DNA from: Pseudomonadota bacterium
Lineage (GTDB): Bacteria > Pseudomonadota > Gammaproteobacteria > Steroidobacterales > Steroidobacteraceae
Length of the DNA: 64,000 bases
Direction of reading: 5' to 3'
Assembly: GCA_021805865.1 (NCBI GenBank)
Contig: JAJZDX010000015.1
Coordinates: 1-64,000 of the forward strand
Both the position numbers and the translations under genes were made by a program. Below, one piece after another: positions 36,022 through 45,204 of this stretch. A model generated the notes under the pieces. The model was not told the DNA's origin. It searched no databases and saw nothing but the letters and a program-made list of their open reading frames with translations. Every line of letters starts with the position of its first letter. The first letter of the stretch is position 1.

Positions 36022-37314
36022 TCAGGCCGGCAAGGCCGCGGCGAGCTCGCCGATCGCACAGACGATGGCCTGGAAACTGCTCCCCGGCGAGGGCTCGCGG
36101 ATGAACTCCCCGCCGGGCTTTCTTCGAACGTGCCATAACCCACGCGCGCCGCTATCGAGGAAGCGCTGCAGTACTTCCGCGGCCTGTCCCGCGAGCGGCC
36201 AGCAGCGCGCCTCGCCGAGAAGGGCGCCGCGCGCCAGCGCCTTCAGCCGCCCGGCCTGCGCCCACAGTCGTGCCCGCGAGTCCTGGACGGTCATGTCCGG
36301 AAGCAGCGCATTCACGGCCACACCGTTTCGCAAGCCGTGCGTCTCGCCGATCTCGAGGAGCCGGGCGGCCGCCCGACGAGCCCGCGCGTCCGAGCCGCGG
36401 CGCATCAGCAACCAGGCCCACTCGAACTGGTGGCCGGGCTCGATGAGTCTCCCCGCCCCGCCCGGCAGCGCCGCCGAGCCCCCTGCAAAATGCTCGTGCA
36501 ACACTCCGCATTGCGGATCGATCAGCCGATCGAGCGCGAGGCGGGTCAGCTCCTCGGCCAGGCGGTGCCAGCACGACTCTTCGCTGATCGCCCTCCAGGC
36601 GAGCGCGGCCTCGAGCAGAAGCAGGTGCGGCCTTGACAGCAGAGCGCGTCCACCCAGGCCGGATACAAACCCGTCATCCGGCTGCCTGAACTGCGCCTCG
36701 ATGGCCCCCAGCAGCGTCCTCGCCTGTGCAAGCAAATCCGAAGAGCCGCCCCAAAACCGGTGTGCCTCGGCAAAGGCAAGCAGCGCGCACGCCTGATCCT
36801 CGAGCAGCGCCCGGTCGTCGACGACATGGCCGTCCGGCGCAACGAGCGTCCTGAACAGCCCATCGCTCCTGCGGTAGCGCTTGAGGAAATGATCCAGCCC
36901 CGCGGTAAGGAGCCTGCGCGCATCGCCGGTCCATCCGAGCTCTCCCGCGCGCGCGAAACAATAGATCTGGCGCACCTGCACGCATGCCCGGCGGGACTCG
37001 CCGAGCACCGGCCCTGCGGGCGTGAGCCGCTCTTGAAAGCCACCGTGGACAGGATCCCAACCGTCTCTCGCCCATACCGGATATGCATCATCCAACAGCC
37101 AGCGCCGCAACCTCACCAAGGCTTGGCAAGCCTTGGCGGAGGAGTCCTCCGGTGCCGGCCAGCGCTCAGAGGCCGTTCCGGCATCGCGAACGGAGCGCTC
37201 GCGATGGGTGGCACGCGCGATTTCGCAATCATTCTGAATGACAGCGCTGTCATTCAATGGTACAAAAAACGATGCTCCGGTGCAGCTTCGTCCTGCCTTC
37301 GCTACTTCTGACAT
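36022..37314 (-). CDS. AGE family epimerase/isomerase (N-acylglucosamine 2-epimerase-like)
   Basis: The core (from RRWLLDDAYPVWARDG) is an (alpha/alpha)6-barrel of the AGE superfamily, which interconverts sugars such as N-acetylglucosamine/N-acetylmannosamine, mannose/fructose or cellobiose/glucosylmannose. Visible family blocks are HGGFQERL, RRACVQVRQIYCFARAG, LLEDQACALLAFAEA, EPGHQFEWAWLL and the C-terminal SSFQAIVCAIGEL. The exact substrate cannot be told. The start is uncertain. The ATG at 37314 has a strong G-rich site but adds ~65 residues without family resemblance, across a perfect operator palindrome. A GTG at 37116 would give a family-like N-terminus (364 residues). Confidence 0.82.
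   Translation of the reverse strand: MSEVAKAGRSCTGASFFVPLNDSAVIQNDCEIARATHRERSVRDAGTASERWPAPEDSSAKACQALVRLRRWLLDDAYPVWARDGWDPVHGGFQERLTPAGPVLGESRRACVQVRQIYCFARAGELGWTGDARRLLTAGLDHFLKRYRRSDGLFRTLVAPDGHVVDDRALLEDQACALLAFAEAHRFWGGSSDLLAQARTLLGAIEAQFRQPDDGFVSGLGGRALLSRPHLLLLEAALAWRAISEESCWHRLAEELTRLALDRLIDPQCGVLHEHFAGGSAALPGGAGRLIEPGHQFEWAWLLMRRGSDARARRAAARLLEIGETHGLRNGVAVNALLPDMTVQDSRARLWAQAGRLKALARGALLGEARCWPLAGQAAEVLQRFLDSGARGLWHVRRKPGGEFIREPSPGSSFQAIVCAIGELAAALPA
37235..37256. promoter_or_regulatory. perfect 22-bp palindrome, LacI-type operator
   Basis: The core is AATGACAGCGCTGTCATT, extended symmetrically to 22 bases. It contains TGACAGCGCTGTCA, which differs at one base from the site over the LacI-family gene's own promoter (34873-34886). 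It lies inside the 5' part of the AGE-family gene if that gene starts at 37314. Confidence 0.75.
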
Positions 37315-37439
37315 GTCACCCCCCTCTTTCTGAGACTTCCCCCGTCTGGGGCACAGCCGCATCTATGAACAAGGCCCAGCTCATTTCGTTGCATTCTAGC
37401 AACAGTTTGACAGGTAGATTGATTTGGCCTCTGAATTTC

Positions 37440-37469
37440 AAAATACGCCCACTCCTTGAGAAGCGTCAA
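37440..37469 (-). promoter_or_regulatory. candidate sigma-70 promoter for the AGE-family gene
   Basis: On the minus strand TTGACG (37469-37464), 18 bases, TATTTT (37445-37440). It lies in a markedly AT-rich pocket (about 37360-37460) that stands out from the high-GC surroundings. Transcription would begin near 37433, about 120 bases before the ATG at 37314. Confidence 0.45.
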
Positions 37470-37610
37470 GCACGCCACGAAGAGTCCTGGATGTCCCGGA
37501 AACGGGATCCTTCCCCTGGCCATCGGGGATGAAGCACGATCCTCACCGGGCGCGAGCAGGCCGGCGCCATTGGCCCGGAGCACCGGAGGGGCCTGCGGCG
37601 TACCCGGCAC

Positions 37611-39041
37611 TTAGATTCGAATCCGCTGCCAGGCGCGCGACCGCCAGCGCCAAAAAAGCGCTGAGCCGAGCAGCACTACGTAGACGATGACGGCCATCCA
37701 GCCGCCGCGCGCACCCCAGCCAAACTGCGGCAGGAAGTGAAACCAGCCCTGCCCCGGGGCGAAGGTAAACGTTTACGCGAGCGGCAGGAAGATCAGCCAG
37801 CACACCGGGAACATCAGCGCCGCCGGCACCCGCACGTCACCCGCACCTCGCAGGCACATGCTGCTGCCCAGGTTGAGCCCATCGAAGAATTGGTAAGCCG
37901 CCGCCAGCCACAGCAACCGCGCACCGAGGCGGGCCGCGGCCGTCGAGGCCGCATCGTGGGCGCCGGCGAAAAGCGGCATCAGCCATGGGCCGAACGCGGC
38001 CAGGATCACCCCGATGCCGCCCATCACCAGCGCCGCCATCAGGATCACCCGCGAGCCGAGGCGCAGCGCCCACTGCCGATCACCTGCCCCGATCGACTGG
38101 CCGACCAGCGTGGCGGCGGCGGTGGCGATGCCGATGCCTGGCATGTAGCAGATGGAAGTCAGCACCGTCACCATCTGCGTGGCTGCGCCCGCCACGGTGC
38201 CGTAACGGACCTGCATCATCTGGAACACCGAGAACCCCAGCACGTCCGCCGCGGGCATCAACCCCATGGGCAGTCCCAGTCGCAAGTGACGTCGGATGCG
38301 ACCCCACACGGGACGCCAGGTGAGATGGGAGCGGAAGGAGGCGCGAAACGGCGCCCTGAGGAACAGCACGAAGCCCAGCGCAAACGCCACCGCCTGCGCG
38401 GCGTTGCTCGCCCACGCCGAGCCGGCCACGCCCCATCCCAGGTGGAAGATGAACAGGTCATTGAACACCGCGTTGGCGACGGCCGCAGCCGCCGCCACCG
38501 CGAAGCTGACACGGGTGCGGCCGATTCCGTTGAAGAATCCCATCATCGCCCAGGCCGCCACCGCGAACGAGGCCCCGCCGATGCGTGGAAACCAGAACTG
38601 CTGCGCCAGGTGATCGATACGCGGGCTGAACCCGAAGGGCATCAGGATCACACCGCCCACCGCGCCGAGCGCGACGCACACCGGCGCGATGCACAGGGTG
38701 AGCCAGAGCGCCGTCCATGCGGCCTGCGAGGCGCGGCGGTACCGGCGCGCCCCGTGGGCGTGGGAGGTCAGCGTCTGCACCGCCATGCTGGCCCCTCCCA
38801 GCAAAAACAGCACGCCCAGGATGAGCCACTGCACGGCTCCCACCGCAGCCAGCGCCGCGGTGGAAAGGTGCCCGATGAACCACATATCGGTGAGATTGAG
38901 GATCACCTGCACCGCGCTGTTGGCCATCAACGGCAGGGCGAGCGCCCAAACCGCACGCAGATCGATGCGCGCGCATCCCTCGGCATCGAAGCGTTGCGCC
39001 GGAGGGCGTCTGGACAGCGGCAGGGTCGAGGCAATGTCCAT
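37611..39041 (-). pseudogene. MATE family efflux transporter interrupted by an in-frame TAA
   Basis: The reading frame encodes a MATE multidrug/Na+ or H+ antiporter of the usual length (about 475 residues, 12 helices). Visible features are MWFIGHLSTAALAAVGA in the N-lobe, GRTRVSFAVAAAAAVANAVFND, and the C-lobe LVGQSIGAGDRQWA and SSMCLRGAGDVRVPA. Codon 423 is TAA (37773-37775). The same frame then continues for 53 codons (TFTFAPGQGWFHFLPQFGWG and so on, through the last membrane helix WMAVIVYVVLLGSALFW) to a TAA at 37611. A single substitution thus removes the last helix. The truncated product (422 residues) may be non-functional or may still fold; readthrough is not excluded. The start ATG at 39041 lacks a clear ribosome-binding site. 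Confidence 0.85.
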
Positions 39042-39121
39042 TGGGGGGCTCGGACAGGCGGGCGGGCATTTTCGCACAACACCCTTTACGGCACGGCCCC
39101 GACCGGGCACCGTACCGTCCC

Positions 39122-40150
39122 ATGGCGACTCAAAGAAAAACCGCCGCCGTCCTTGCCCGTGCGGCGGCCCGCAAGCGTACTCAGGGCAAACGCACGCGGG
39201 GCAAGCTGGCCCCCGGCGGAGAAAGCCGAGGCCTCACCGCCGCCGAGGTCGCCCTGGGGGTCGACGATCCGCAGGTGGCGCCGCTTGCGGCATGGGTGCG
39301 CCAGGCGGGGGGGACGCCGGTCGGCGCGTATCGCGATCCGCTCGGCGGGCGGCCGCTGTTGCTCGCCTCGCTGCCACTCGCAACCGTGCAGCCCACTCCT
39401 TTTCAACGCGACCTCTCTCCCACCCATACCAAGCGCCTGGCGGAGCGCATCGCCGAGGCCGGCGCGTTTCTCGATCCCCTGATCGTCGTGCGCGGCGAGG
39501 ATGGCAAGCTCTGGACGCCGAATGGCCGGCACCGGCTCGCCGCGGCCAAGGTGCTGGGATTGCGGCAGATCACGGCGCTGATCTCCCCCGACGAGGCGCT
39601 CTCCTATCGCATCCTCGCGCTGAACACGGAGAAGGCCCACAACCTGCGCGACCGCAGCCTGGAAGTCATCCGCATGGCGCGCAGCCTCGCGCAGAAAGAC
39701 AAACGCTCGAGCGAGGCCTCGCGTGCCGCCGAGTTCGAATCCCCCGAGCTGCTCACCCTCGGGGTGATCTACGAGCGCTCGGGACGCTTCGCCGCAGGCG
39801 CCTACAGCGCCTTTTTGAAGAAAGTGGACCGCTTCAGCGACCGCCCGCTCGCCATGAGCCTGCGCCGGCGCGAGGACTATGCCGCCCGGCTGCTGGACAT
39901 CGACGCGCAGGTCAAGCGAATCGTCGAGGCGCTGCAGTCGCGGGGTTTCCGCTCACCGTACCTGCGCAATTACGTGGTCGCGCGCATCAACCCCGTGCGA
40001 TTCCACAAGACTCCCAAAGACGGCGAGCCGCCGATGCCGCTCGCGCAGGCCCTGACGCGCATGCTCGCGACGGCGCGGGCTTTCAAGCTCGACTCGGTGT
40101 CACACGCGGACCTGGCGTGGGTGGCCGTGGGCGCCGCCGCCGCGGAGTGA
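39122..40150 (+). CDS. stand-alone ParB/Srx-like nuclease-domain protein
   Basis: The 342-residue protein has a ParB N-terminal-type domain. QPTPFQRDLSPTHTKRLAERI (split about 92-112) and FLDPLIVV are followed by the signature TPNGRHRLAAAKVLGL, in which GRHR is the GERR-like box. An Arg/Lys-rich N-terminus and a long helical C-terminal region follow. There is no ParA gene or parS-like repeat nearby, so it is more likely a ParB-related DNA- or nucleotide-binding protein than the chromosome partition protein. Confidence 0.8.
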   Translation: MATQRKTAAVLARAAARKRTQGKRTRGKLAPGGESRGLTAAEVALGVDDPQVAPLAAWVRQAGGTPVGAYRDPLGGRPLLLASLPLATVQPTPFQRDLSPTHTKRLAERIAEAGAFLDPLIVVRGEDGKLWTPNGRHRLAAAKVLGLRQITALISPDEALSYRILALNTEKAHNLRDRSLEVIRMARSLAQKDKRSSEASRAAEFESPELLTLGVIYERSGRFAAGAYSAFLKKVDRFSDRPLAMSLRRREDYAARLLDIDAQVKRIVEALQSRGFRSPYLRNYVVARINPVRFHKTPKDGEPPMPLAQALTRMLATARAFKLDSVSHADLAWVAVGAAAAE

Positions 40151-40203
40151 GTGCAGGTCGCGGCGTCGGAACCAGACCAGGGATCACTCCGACCCCTCGA
40201 CAC

Positions 40204-41757
40204 TCAGTGCAAGTGCGCAGCCTTTGCCAGCCAGCGGGCCGCCGCCGAGGGTGTGCGCTTCGCGGCCGTGCGTTCCACCATGTAGTTGGCGTGGCGCATC
40301 AATTTGATCGGGATCGCGCCGATCAGCGGCTCGAGCGCCCGCCTGAGCACCGGGTCGGAAGCACGCTTCGGGGAGAGCAGCACCACCGCATCGTACGGCG
40401 GGATCGCGTGCAGAGGATCTTTCAGCACCACCAGATGATCCGCGGCGATGCGCCCGTCGCTCGAGAATGCGGTAATGACATCGACTTCGCGGCTCATCAG
40501 CGCTTTGTACATGAACGTCGGCTCGTACGAGCGCTCCGCCCGAAAATGCAGCCCGTACCGCTCCTTGAGCATCCGCCACTCGGGGCGCGCGAAGAACTCC
40601 AGGTCCCCGCCGATGGTGAGACTGGGGGCGACCCGCGCCAAGTCCTGAATGGTGCGGATTCCGAGCCTCGCGGCCTCCCCACGGCGCATCGCGAGCACAT
40701 AGGCGTTCTCGAAGCCAAGGGGGCCGAGCACCACCACGCCGTAGCGGCGGCGCAGCTGCACACTCAGGTCCCGGAGCATCCGTCTCTGACCGGGCATGTC
40801 GGTTCGGTGCAGAATGTTGGTCCACAGCGTGCCGGTGTAATCGACATACGTGTCGATCTCGTTGGCCGCCAGCGCGCGGAAGGCGAACACGGAGCCGAGA
40901 TCGGTGCGCTCCCTGACCGCATAGCCTTGCGCGCGGATGCGGCTCGAGATCAGCGAGGCGAGAATGTACTGCTCGGAAAAATCCTTCGCGCCGACGACAT
41001 AACCTGCATCGCGGCCGGCGCGCAGGGGAACCGCGGCGGCCGCCGCCACCCCGAGCAGCAGCAGACCGAGCCCGGTCCAGGCGAGTCTCGGCCGCCGGCG
41101 GCCGAGACCGAGCTCGATCAGCGCCAGCAGCTGGTCGGTGAGCAGCGCGAGCGCAACGGCCACACCGCAGCCGAACAGCACCCACACCCAGTCCTCCACC
41201 TGCAGCCCGGTGAAGATGTAATTGCCGAGACTGGTCTGACCGACGGGGGTCGCGAGCGTCGCCGTGCCGATCACCCACACCGCCGAGGTGCGCAGGCCCG
41301 CCATGAGCATCGGGGCGGCGAGCGGCAGCTCGACCCGCAGCAGCCGCTGCCGGTCGGTCATACCGACGCCGCTCGCGGCCTGCAGGATCGCCGGGTCGAG
41401 GTTGAGGATGGCGGTGATGCCGTTTCGCAGGATGGGCAGGATGGAGTAGAGCGTCAGGGCGAGGAGCGAGGGCAGGAAGCCGAGCGCCGAGAAGCCGACT
41501 CCGAACAGGTGCTTGCAGAGCGAGGACAGGCCGAGCAGCAGCGGATAGAACAGCGCGAGCAGCGCGATGCTCGGCACCGTCTGGATGAGGCTCGCCACCG
41601 CCAGCACCGGCCAGCGTACGCGTGCGCTGCGCCGGGCGGCAATCAGCAGCGGCACGCTCACGAGCAGCCCCAGGGCGAGCGAGGCCGCGCTCAGCAGCAC
41701 GTGCTGGCTCAAGTAGTCCGGCAATACACGCAGCGCCGAGCTCAGGCGCTCAGTCAC
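40204..41757 (-). CDS. osmoprotectant ABC transporter permease fused to substrate-binding protein (OpuC-like)
   Basis: The 517-residue protein has about six membrane helices in the N-terminal half with the permease EAA-type loop (GVGMTDRQRLLRVELPLAAPMLMAGLR). A seventh hydrophobic segment (~235-255) leads into a C-terminal OpuAC/ProX-type binding domain (VVGAKDFSEQYILASLIS, EIDTYVDYTGTLW, FMYKALMSREVDVITAFSSD). Such proteins import quaternary ammonium osmolytes such as glycine betaine, carnitine or choline. The GTG start at 41757 overlaps the stop of the ATPase gene by 8 bases. Confidence 0.92.
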   Translation of the reverse strand: MTERLSSALRVLPDYLSQHVLLSAASLALGLLVSVPLLIAARRSARVRWPVLAVASLIQTVPSIALLALFYPLLLGLSSLCKHLFGVGFSALGFLPSLLALTLYSILPILRNGITAILNLDPAILQAASGVGMTDRQRLLRVELPLAAPMLMAGLRTSAVWVIGTATLATPVGQTSLGNYIFTGLQVEDWVWVLFGCGVAVALALLTDQLLALIELGLGRRRPRLAWTGLGLLLLGVAAAAAVPLRAGRDAGYVVGAKDFSEQYILASLISSRIRAQGYAVRERTDLGSVFAFRALAANEIDTYVDYTGTLWTNILHRTDMPGQRRMLRDLSVQLRRRYGVVVLGPLGFENAYVLAMRRGEAARLGIRTIQDLARVAPSLTIGGDLEFFARPEWRMLKERYGLHFRAERSYEPTFMYKALMSREVDVITAFSSDGRIAADHLVVLKDPLHAIPPYDAVVLLSPKRASDPVLRRALEPLIGAIPIKLMRHANYMVERTAAKRTPSAAARWLAKAAHLH

Positions 41758-42523
41758 GCGCGCGCTCCTCGAGGAGCGCCCGCACACGCTCCGCCTGGCG
41801 GCGCGGCATGTCCATCAGGGTGCGCACCTCGGGATCGGGATGGCCGCTCAGCAGGTCGTGCGGCTCGCCGTCGGCGACGATGTTGCCGGCGCGCATGACC
41901 ACGATGCGCTCGGCAAGCAGGACCGCCTCCAGGATGTCATGGGTGACCATGAGCGTGGTGAGGCCCATGCTCTCGTGGAGGCGGCGGTACTCCGCGCCGA
42001 GCGCGTCGCGCGTGACCGGATCGAGCGCTCCGAACGGCTCGTCCATCAGCATGATGTACGGGCGGGCCGCCAGCGCCCGCGCGATTCCGACGCGCTGGCG
42101 CTGGCCGCCGGAGAGCTCCGACGGCAGCCGCGCCAGATAGGAGCGCGGCAGGGCGACCAGATCGATGAGCTCCTCGACCCGTGCGCGGATCTGCGGCTCC
42201 GGCCAGCCGATGAGCCTCGGGGTGATCCCGATGTTCTCGGCGATGCTCAGGTGCGGAAACAGCCCGATTCCCTGGAACACATAGCCGATCCGCCGGCGCA
42301 GCGTGTGGGGCGCGACGGTGCGCACGGGCTCCTCATCGATGAGGACTTCGCCTTCCTGCGGCTCGATCAACCGGTTGATGGTCTTCAGCAGCGTCGTCTT
42401 GCCCGAGCCGGAATCCCCGACGATCGCCACGAAAGTGCGCGCCGGCACCCGCAGATTGACGCGCCGTACGGCGAAACTCGCTCCTCCGTCGAATGACTTC
42501 GAGACGTTCTCGACGGCGATCAT
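41750..42523 (-). CDS. osmoprotectant ABC transporter ATP-binding protein
   Basis: The 257-residue ATPase has Walker A GDSGSGKTTLL (about 36-46), a Q-loop (GYVFQGIGLFP), the signature LSGGQRQRVGIARAL, Walker B YIMLMDEPFGALDP and the H-loop VTHD. It lacks the CBS pair of the longer OpuCA/ProV enzymes. It energises the permease/binding-protein fusion encoded directly downstream. Confidence 0.94.
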   Translation of the reverse strand: MIAVENVSKSFDGGASFAVRRVNLRVPARTFVAIVGDSGSGKTTLLKTINRLIEPQEGEVLIDEEPVRTVAPHTLRRRIGYVFQGIGLFPHLSIAENIGITPRLIGWPEPQIRARVEELIDLVALPRSYLARLPSELSGGQRQRVGIARALAARPYIMLMDEPFGALDPVTRDALGAEYRRLHESMGLTTLMVTHDILEAVLLAERIVVMRAGNIVADGEPHDLLSGHPDPEVRTLMDMPRRQAERVRALLEERARD

Positions 42524-42557
42524 TCGTCAGATGGCGCCGGTCGCTCGGCGCGGCCGC

Positions 42558-43496
42558 TCAGGAGGGCGCACGCAGGACTTGCGTGTGCTCGCCGCGACCG
42601 ACCCGCACGAAGCGGGTGCCGACCGTGCGGTTGCGTCCACTCACCACCTTCACGATCTCCCCGAGCGGCGCGGCCTGCACGTCCTCGCGCGGCCGGGAGA
42701 CGAACAGCTCCGCCTGGAAGCGTCCCTCGGATTCCAGACCGGCGGTCTCGATGCCGAGATTCTCGAGATTGCCCAGGCATTGGGTGAATTCCTGGACATC
42801 GCGGAAGCGGCGCTGCACGAACGTGGCGCCGGCGAGGCGCTCCGTGACGAGCCCGTGCCTGGCGGACTCCTCCGCAATGGCATCGTAGGGAAACATCCGC
42901 AACACGAACGACACGACCCACGGCGCCCGGGCCATCGACCCGAGGACGGCGCGAAAAGTCCGCTCCGTCACATAGCCGACACAACCGGTCGACAGGATGA
43001 CATCGGCGCGGCGGATCCGCTCGATGTCGCGGGGCGCGGGGGTGGAGGATTCGAGATTGGCGACGATGCCCTCCTCGAGCAGACCTACCGAGACCCCGTA
43101 GCGCACCGCCGGCGCCGACACGTCCAGGCCGATGAAGCGCGCGATGCCGGTCTCCGGCCAGCCGGCATAGTAGTTGCGATCGAGACGCGCCAGATCATCG
43201 GCGCTGAGCGCTGCCATGTCGGCGTTGACGTAGCGCCTGCGCAGCCTGCGGAAGCTCAGTGGATAGCGGTGCACGGCCGCATTGATGCCGTACGAGCAGC
43301 CGATATCGAGCACGGTTGGGGCGGTGTCGTAGCGGCGCTTCCTGGCGGCGAGAATCTGCCGGATGATCGGCGCGGCCACGTCCGGAATGATGTAGTCGAG
43401 CGCTCCGAGAACGGAGAAGTAGCCGCGCGGATCATCCTGCAGGTATATGTCGTCGAAGTTCGCCTTCGAGGCGTTGAGGCTGGCGAACGGCTGCAT
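42558..43496 (-). CDS. uncharacterised class I SAM-dependent methyltransferase-like protein
   Basis: The 312-residue protein has a SAM-binding motif I (TVLDIGCSYGINAAV, about 60-74), then IGLDVSAPAVRYGVSVGLLEE (motif II) and VILSTGCVGYV in the position of motif IV. The N-terminus begins MQPFASLNASKANFDDIYLQ. I do not recognise a specific substrate family. The ATG at 43496 has GGAG six bases upstream. It lies 34 bases before the osmolyte importer ATPase on the same strand, so the three genes may be co-transcribed. Confidence 0.75.
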   Translation of the reverse strand: MQPFASLNASKANFDDIYLQDDPRGYFSVLGALDYIIPDVAAPIIRQILAARKRRYDTAPTVLDIGCSYGINAAVHRYPLSFRRLRRRYVNADMAALSADDLARLDRNYYAGWPETGIARFIGLDVSAPAVRYGVSVGLLEEGIVANLESSTPAPRDIERIRRADVILSTGCVGYVTERTFRAVLGSMARAPWVVSFVLRMFPYDAIAEESARHGLVTERLAGATFVQRRFRDVQEFTQCLGNLENLGIETAGLESEGRFQAELFVSRPREDVQAAPLGEIVKVVSGRNRTVGTRFVRVGRGEHTQVLRAPS

Positions 43497-43699
43497 GTTG
43501 GTCTCCTTCGCGATCAGTGGGCGCCAGCGCGCTGATCGATCGTTGAACGGGCGGGCGGCCGGTCCCTTCGGCCGCAAGTGCATCCGCGAGGATAGTGGCT
43601 CCCGGGCATCAATGCAACCCCGGCCATGTCGCGCGGGGACTCAACAGACTCGAGGACCGATGCGCGCCGCCGCGGCCAGGGCGCCGGGGCGCGTCGGCC

Positions 43700-44890
43700 A
43701 TGCACGACAACACAACGCGTGCGCCGGCGGCCACGCGTTGCACGCCGGATTGCGGGCAGGCGCGGCTGCGCTATGCTTCCGGCGTGACACACATCAGTCA
43801 GCATCTGCTCTCTCTGATGCCCATCCTGCGCAACACGCCGTTCGCCTGGCTGCAGGGCCTCGGCGCAGCCGTCATTATCTTCGGCGCCTCGATGCTCGCG
43901 AGACATCTCGGGCGCGCCTACGATCGGCGGCTGAGAGCGGCCGCACGCGCCGATCTCGTGGCCATGGCCTTCCAGGTGATGAGCCGCACGAGCACGTTCT
44001 TCCTCGTGTCGATGTCGATCTTCTTCGCGCTGCAATTCTTCCGCTGGCCGGCACGGGAGCGCATGGCGATCGACGACACGATCGTCGTGGTGATCTTCTG
44101 GCAGGTGGGCGTGTGGGGAAGCGCGGCGATCACCGCTTGGCTGGAGCACAGGCGTCGTGCCCAGCGCGCCGACAACCTTGCCGCGACCAGCTCGCTCGGG
44201 GTGATCGGCTTCATCGGCAAGGCCGTCGTCTGGACGATGGTCGTTTTGCTGGCGCTCGAGAACCTGGGCGTGGACATCACGACCCTGGTGGCGGGTCTCG
44301 GGGTGGGCGGTGTTGCGGTGGCGCTCGCCATGCAGAGCATCCTCGGCGACCTGTTCGCCTCGCTGTCGATCACCTTCGATCAGCCGTTCTTCGTGGGCGA
44401 TTTCATCACGGTGGATAACTTCCAGGGCACCGTCGAGCACATCGGCGTCAAGAGCACGCGCCTGAGCAGCATCTCCGGCGAGCAGATCGTGCTGTCGAAT
44501 TCCGACCTGCTCAAGAGCCGCCTGCGCAACTACGGGCGGATGCACGAGCGGCGCGTGCTGTTCACCATCGGGGTGACCTACGAGACGCCTGTGGAGCTGC
44601 TCGAGCGGATCCCGCAGATCCTGTGCACGATCATCGAAGGGATAGCCGATACCCGCTTCGACCGTTGCCATTTCTCGAACCACAACAGCGCATCGCTCGA
44701 CTTCGAGACCGTCTATTACGTGCTCACGGCCGACTACAAGCGCCACATGGATATCCAGCAGGAGATGCGCCTGAAGCTTCACCGCGAGTTCGCCCGGCTC
44801 GGCATCGAGTTCGCCTATCCGACGCAGCGCCTCATCATGGAGCGGGCCGGCGCACCGGGCGCCCGCCACCCCCCCGCCCCTCCCGGCTAG
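43700..44890 (+). CDS. MscS family mechanosensitive channel
   Basis: The product has up to 396 residues and three to four N-terminal helices. The TM3 pore helix has the MscS pattern GLGVGGVAVALAMQSILGDLFASL and is followed by the beta domain FFVGDFITVDNFQGTVEHIGVKSTRLSS. A cytosolic vestibule domain (LSNSDLLKSRLRNYGRM) completes it. The channel releases solutes on hypo-osmotic shock. The start is uncertain: the ATG at 43700 adds about 28 residues compared with a GTG at 43784, and neither has a strong ribosome-binding site. Divergent from the methyltransferase-importer genes. Confidence 0.92.
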   Translation: MHDNTTRAPAATRCTPDCGQARLRYASGVTHISQHLLSLMPILRNTPFAWLQGLGAAVIIFGASMLARHLGRAYDRRLRAAARADLVAMAFQVMSRTSTFFLVSMSIFFALQFFRWPARERMAIDDTIVVVIFWQVGVWGSAAITAWLEHRRRAQRADNLAATSSLGVIGFIGKAVVWTMVVLLALENLGVDITTLVAGLGVGGVAVALAMQSILGDLFASLSITFDQPFFVGDFITVDNFQGTVEHIGVKSTRLSSISGEQIVLSNSDLLKSRLRNYGRMHERRVLFTIGVTYETPVELLERIPQILCTIIEGIADTRFDRCHFSNHNSASLDFETVYYVLTADYKRHMDIQQEMRLKLHREFARLGIEFAYPTQRLIMERAGAPGARHPPAPPG

Positions 44891-45014
44891 CCCGGCCCTC
44901 AGGGCGGATCACGGTCTCACCGGGCCGCCCCTCCCCTCTCCGGGGCAGGCGGACACCTAAGCCGGCCCGCCCATGAAAATTTTCGCGAAACCCCCGAAAA
45001 GCTCCCTGCCGGGA

Positions 45015-45042
45015 TTGACCACAAGCGACAGACGGCTATTAT
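45015..45042 (+). promoter_or_regulatory. sigma-70 promoter upstream of gltB
   Basis: TTGACC (45015-45020), a 16-base spacer, TATTAT (45037-45042). It lies in the only AT-richer part of the gap and points to gltB, with the start of transcription near 45049. Confidence 0.55.
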
Positions 45043-45204
45043 CGGATCCATATCGGCGGTCGAGACCGCACGTGCCGACCTGTGCAAAGGCCAGGACGGT
45101 GCCGCGATCCGCCTCATCACTTCTTAGAATCAGCGGGAGCCATCGGTGACGCACGTCCCCATCCAAGGGGTGCCGCCGGTGCGAGGGAACTTGCGCCCGT
45201 GAAT

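Noticed and set aside
37600-37640. TTCGAATCC resembling a tRNA T-loop
   Set aside because: It lies within the C-terminal codons of the MATE frame and no cloverleaf can be drawn around it.
38689-41898. A 1,069-codon plus-strand frame across the MATE, ParB-like and importer genes
   Set aside because: It spans three supported genes in other frames and has an Arg/Gly/His-rich, domain-free translation.
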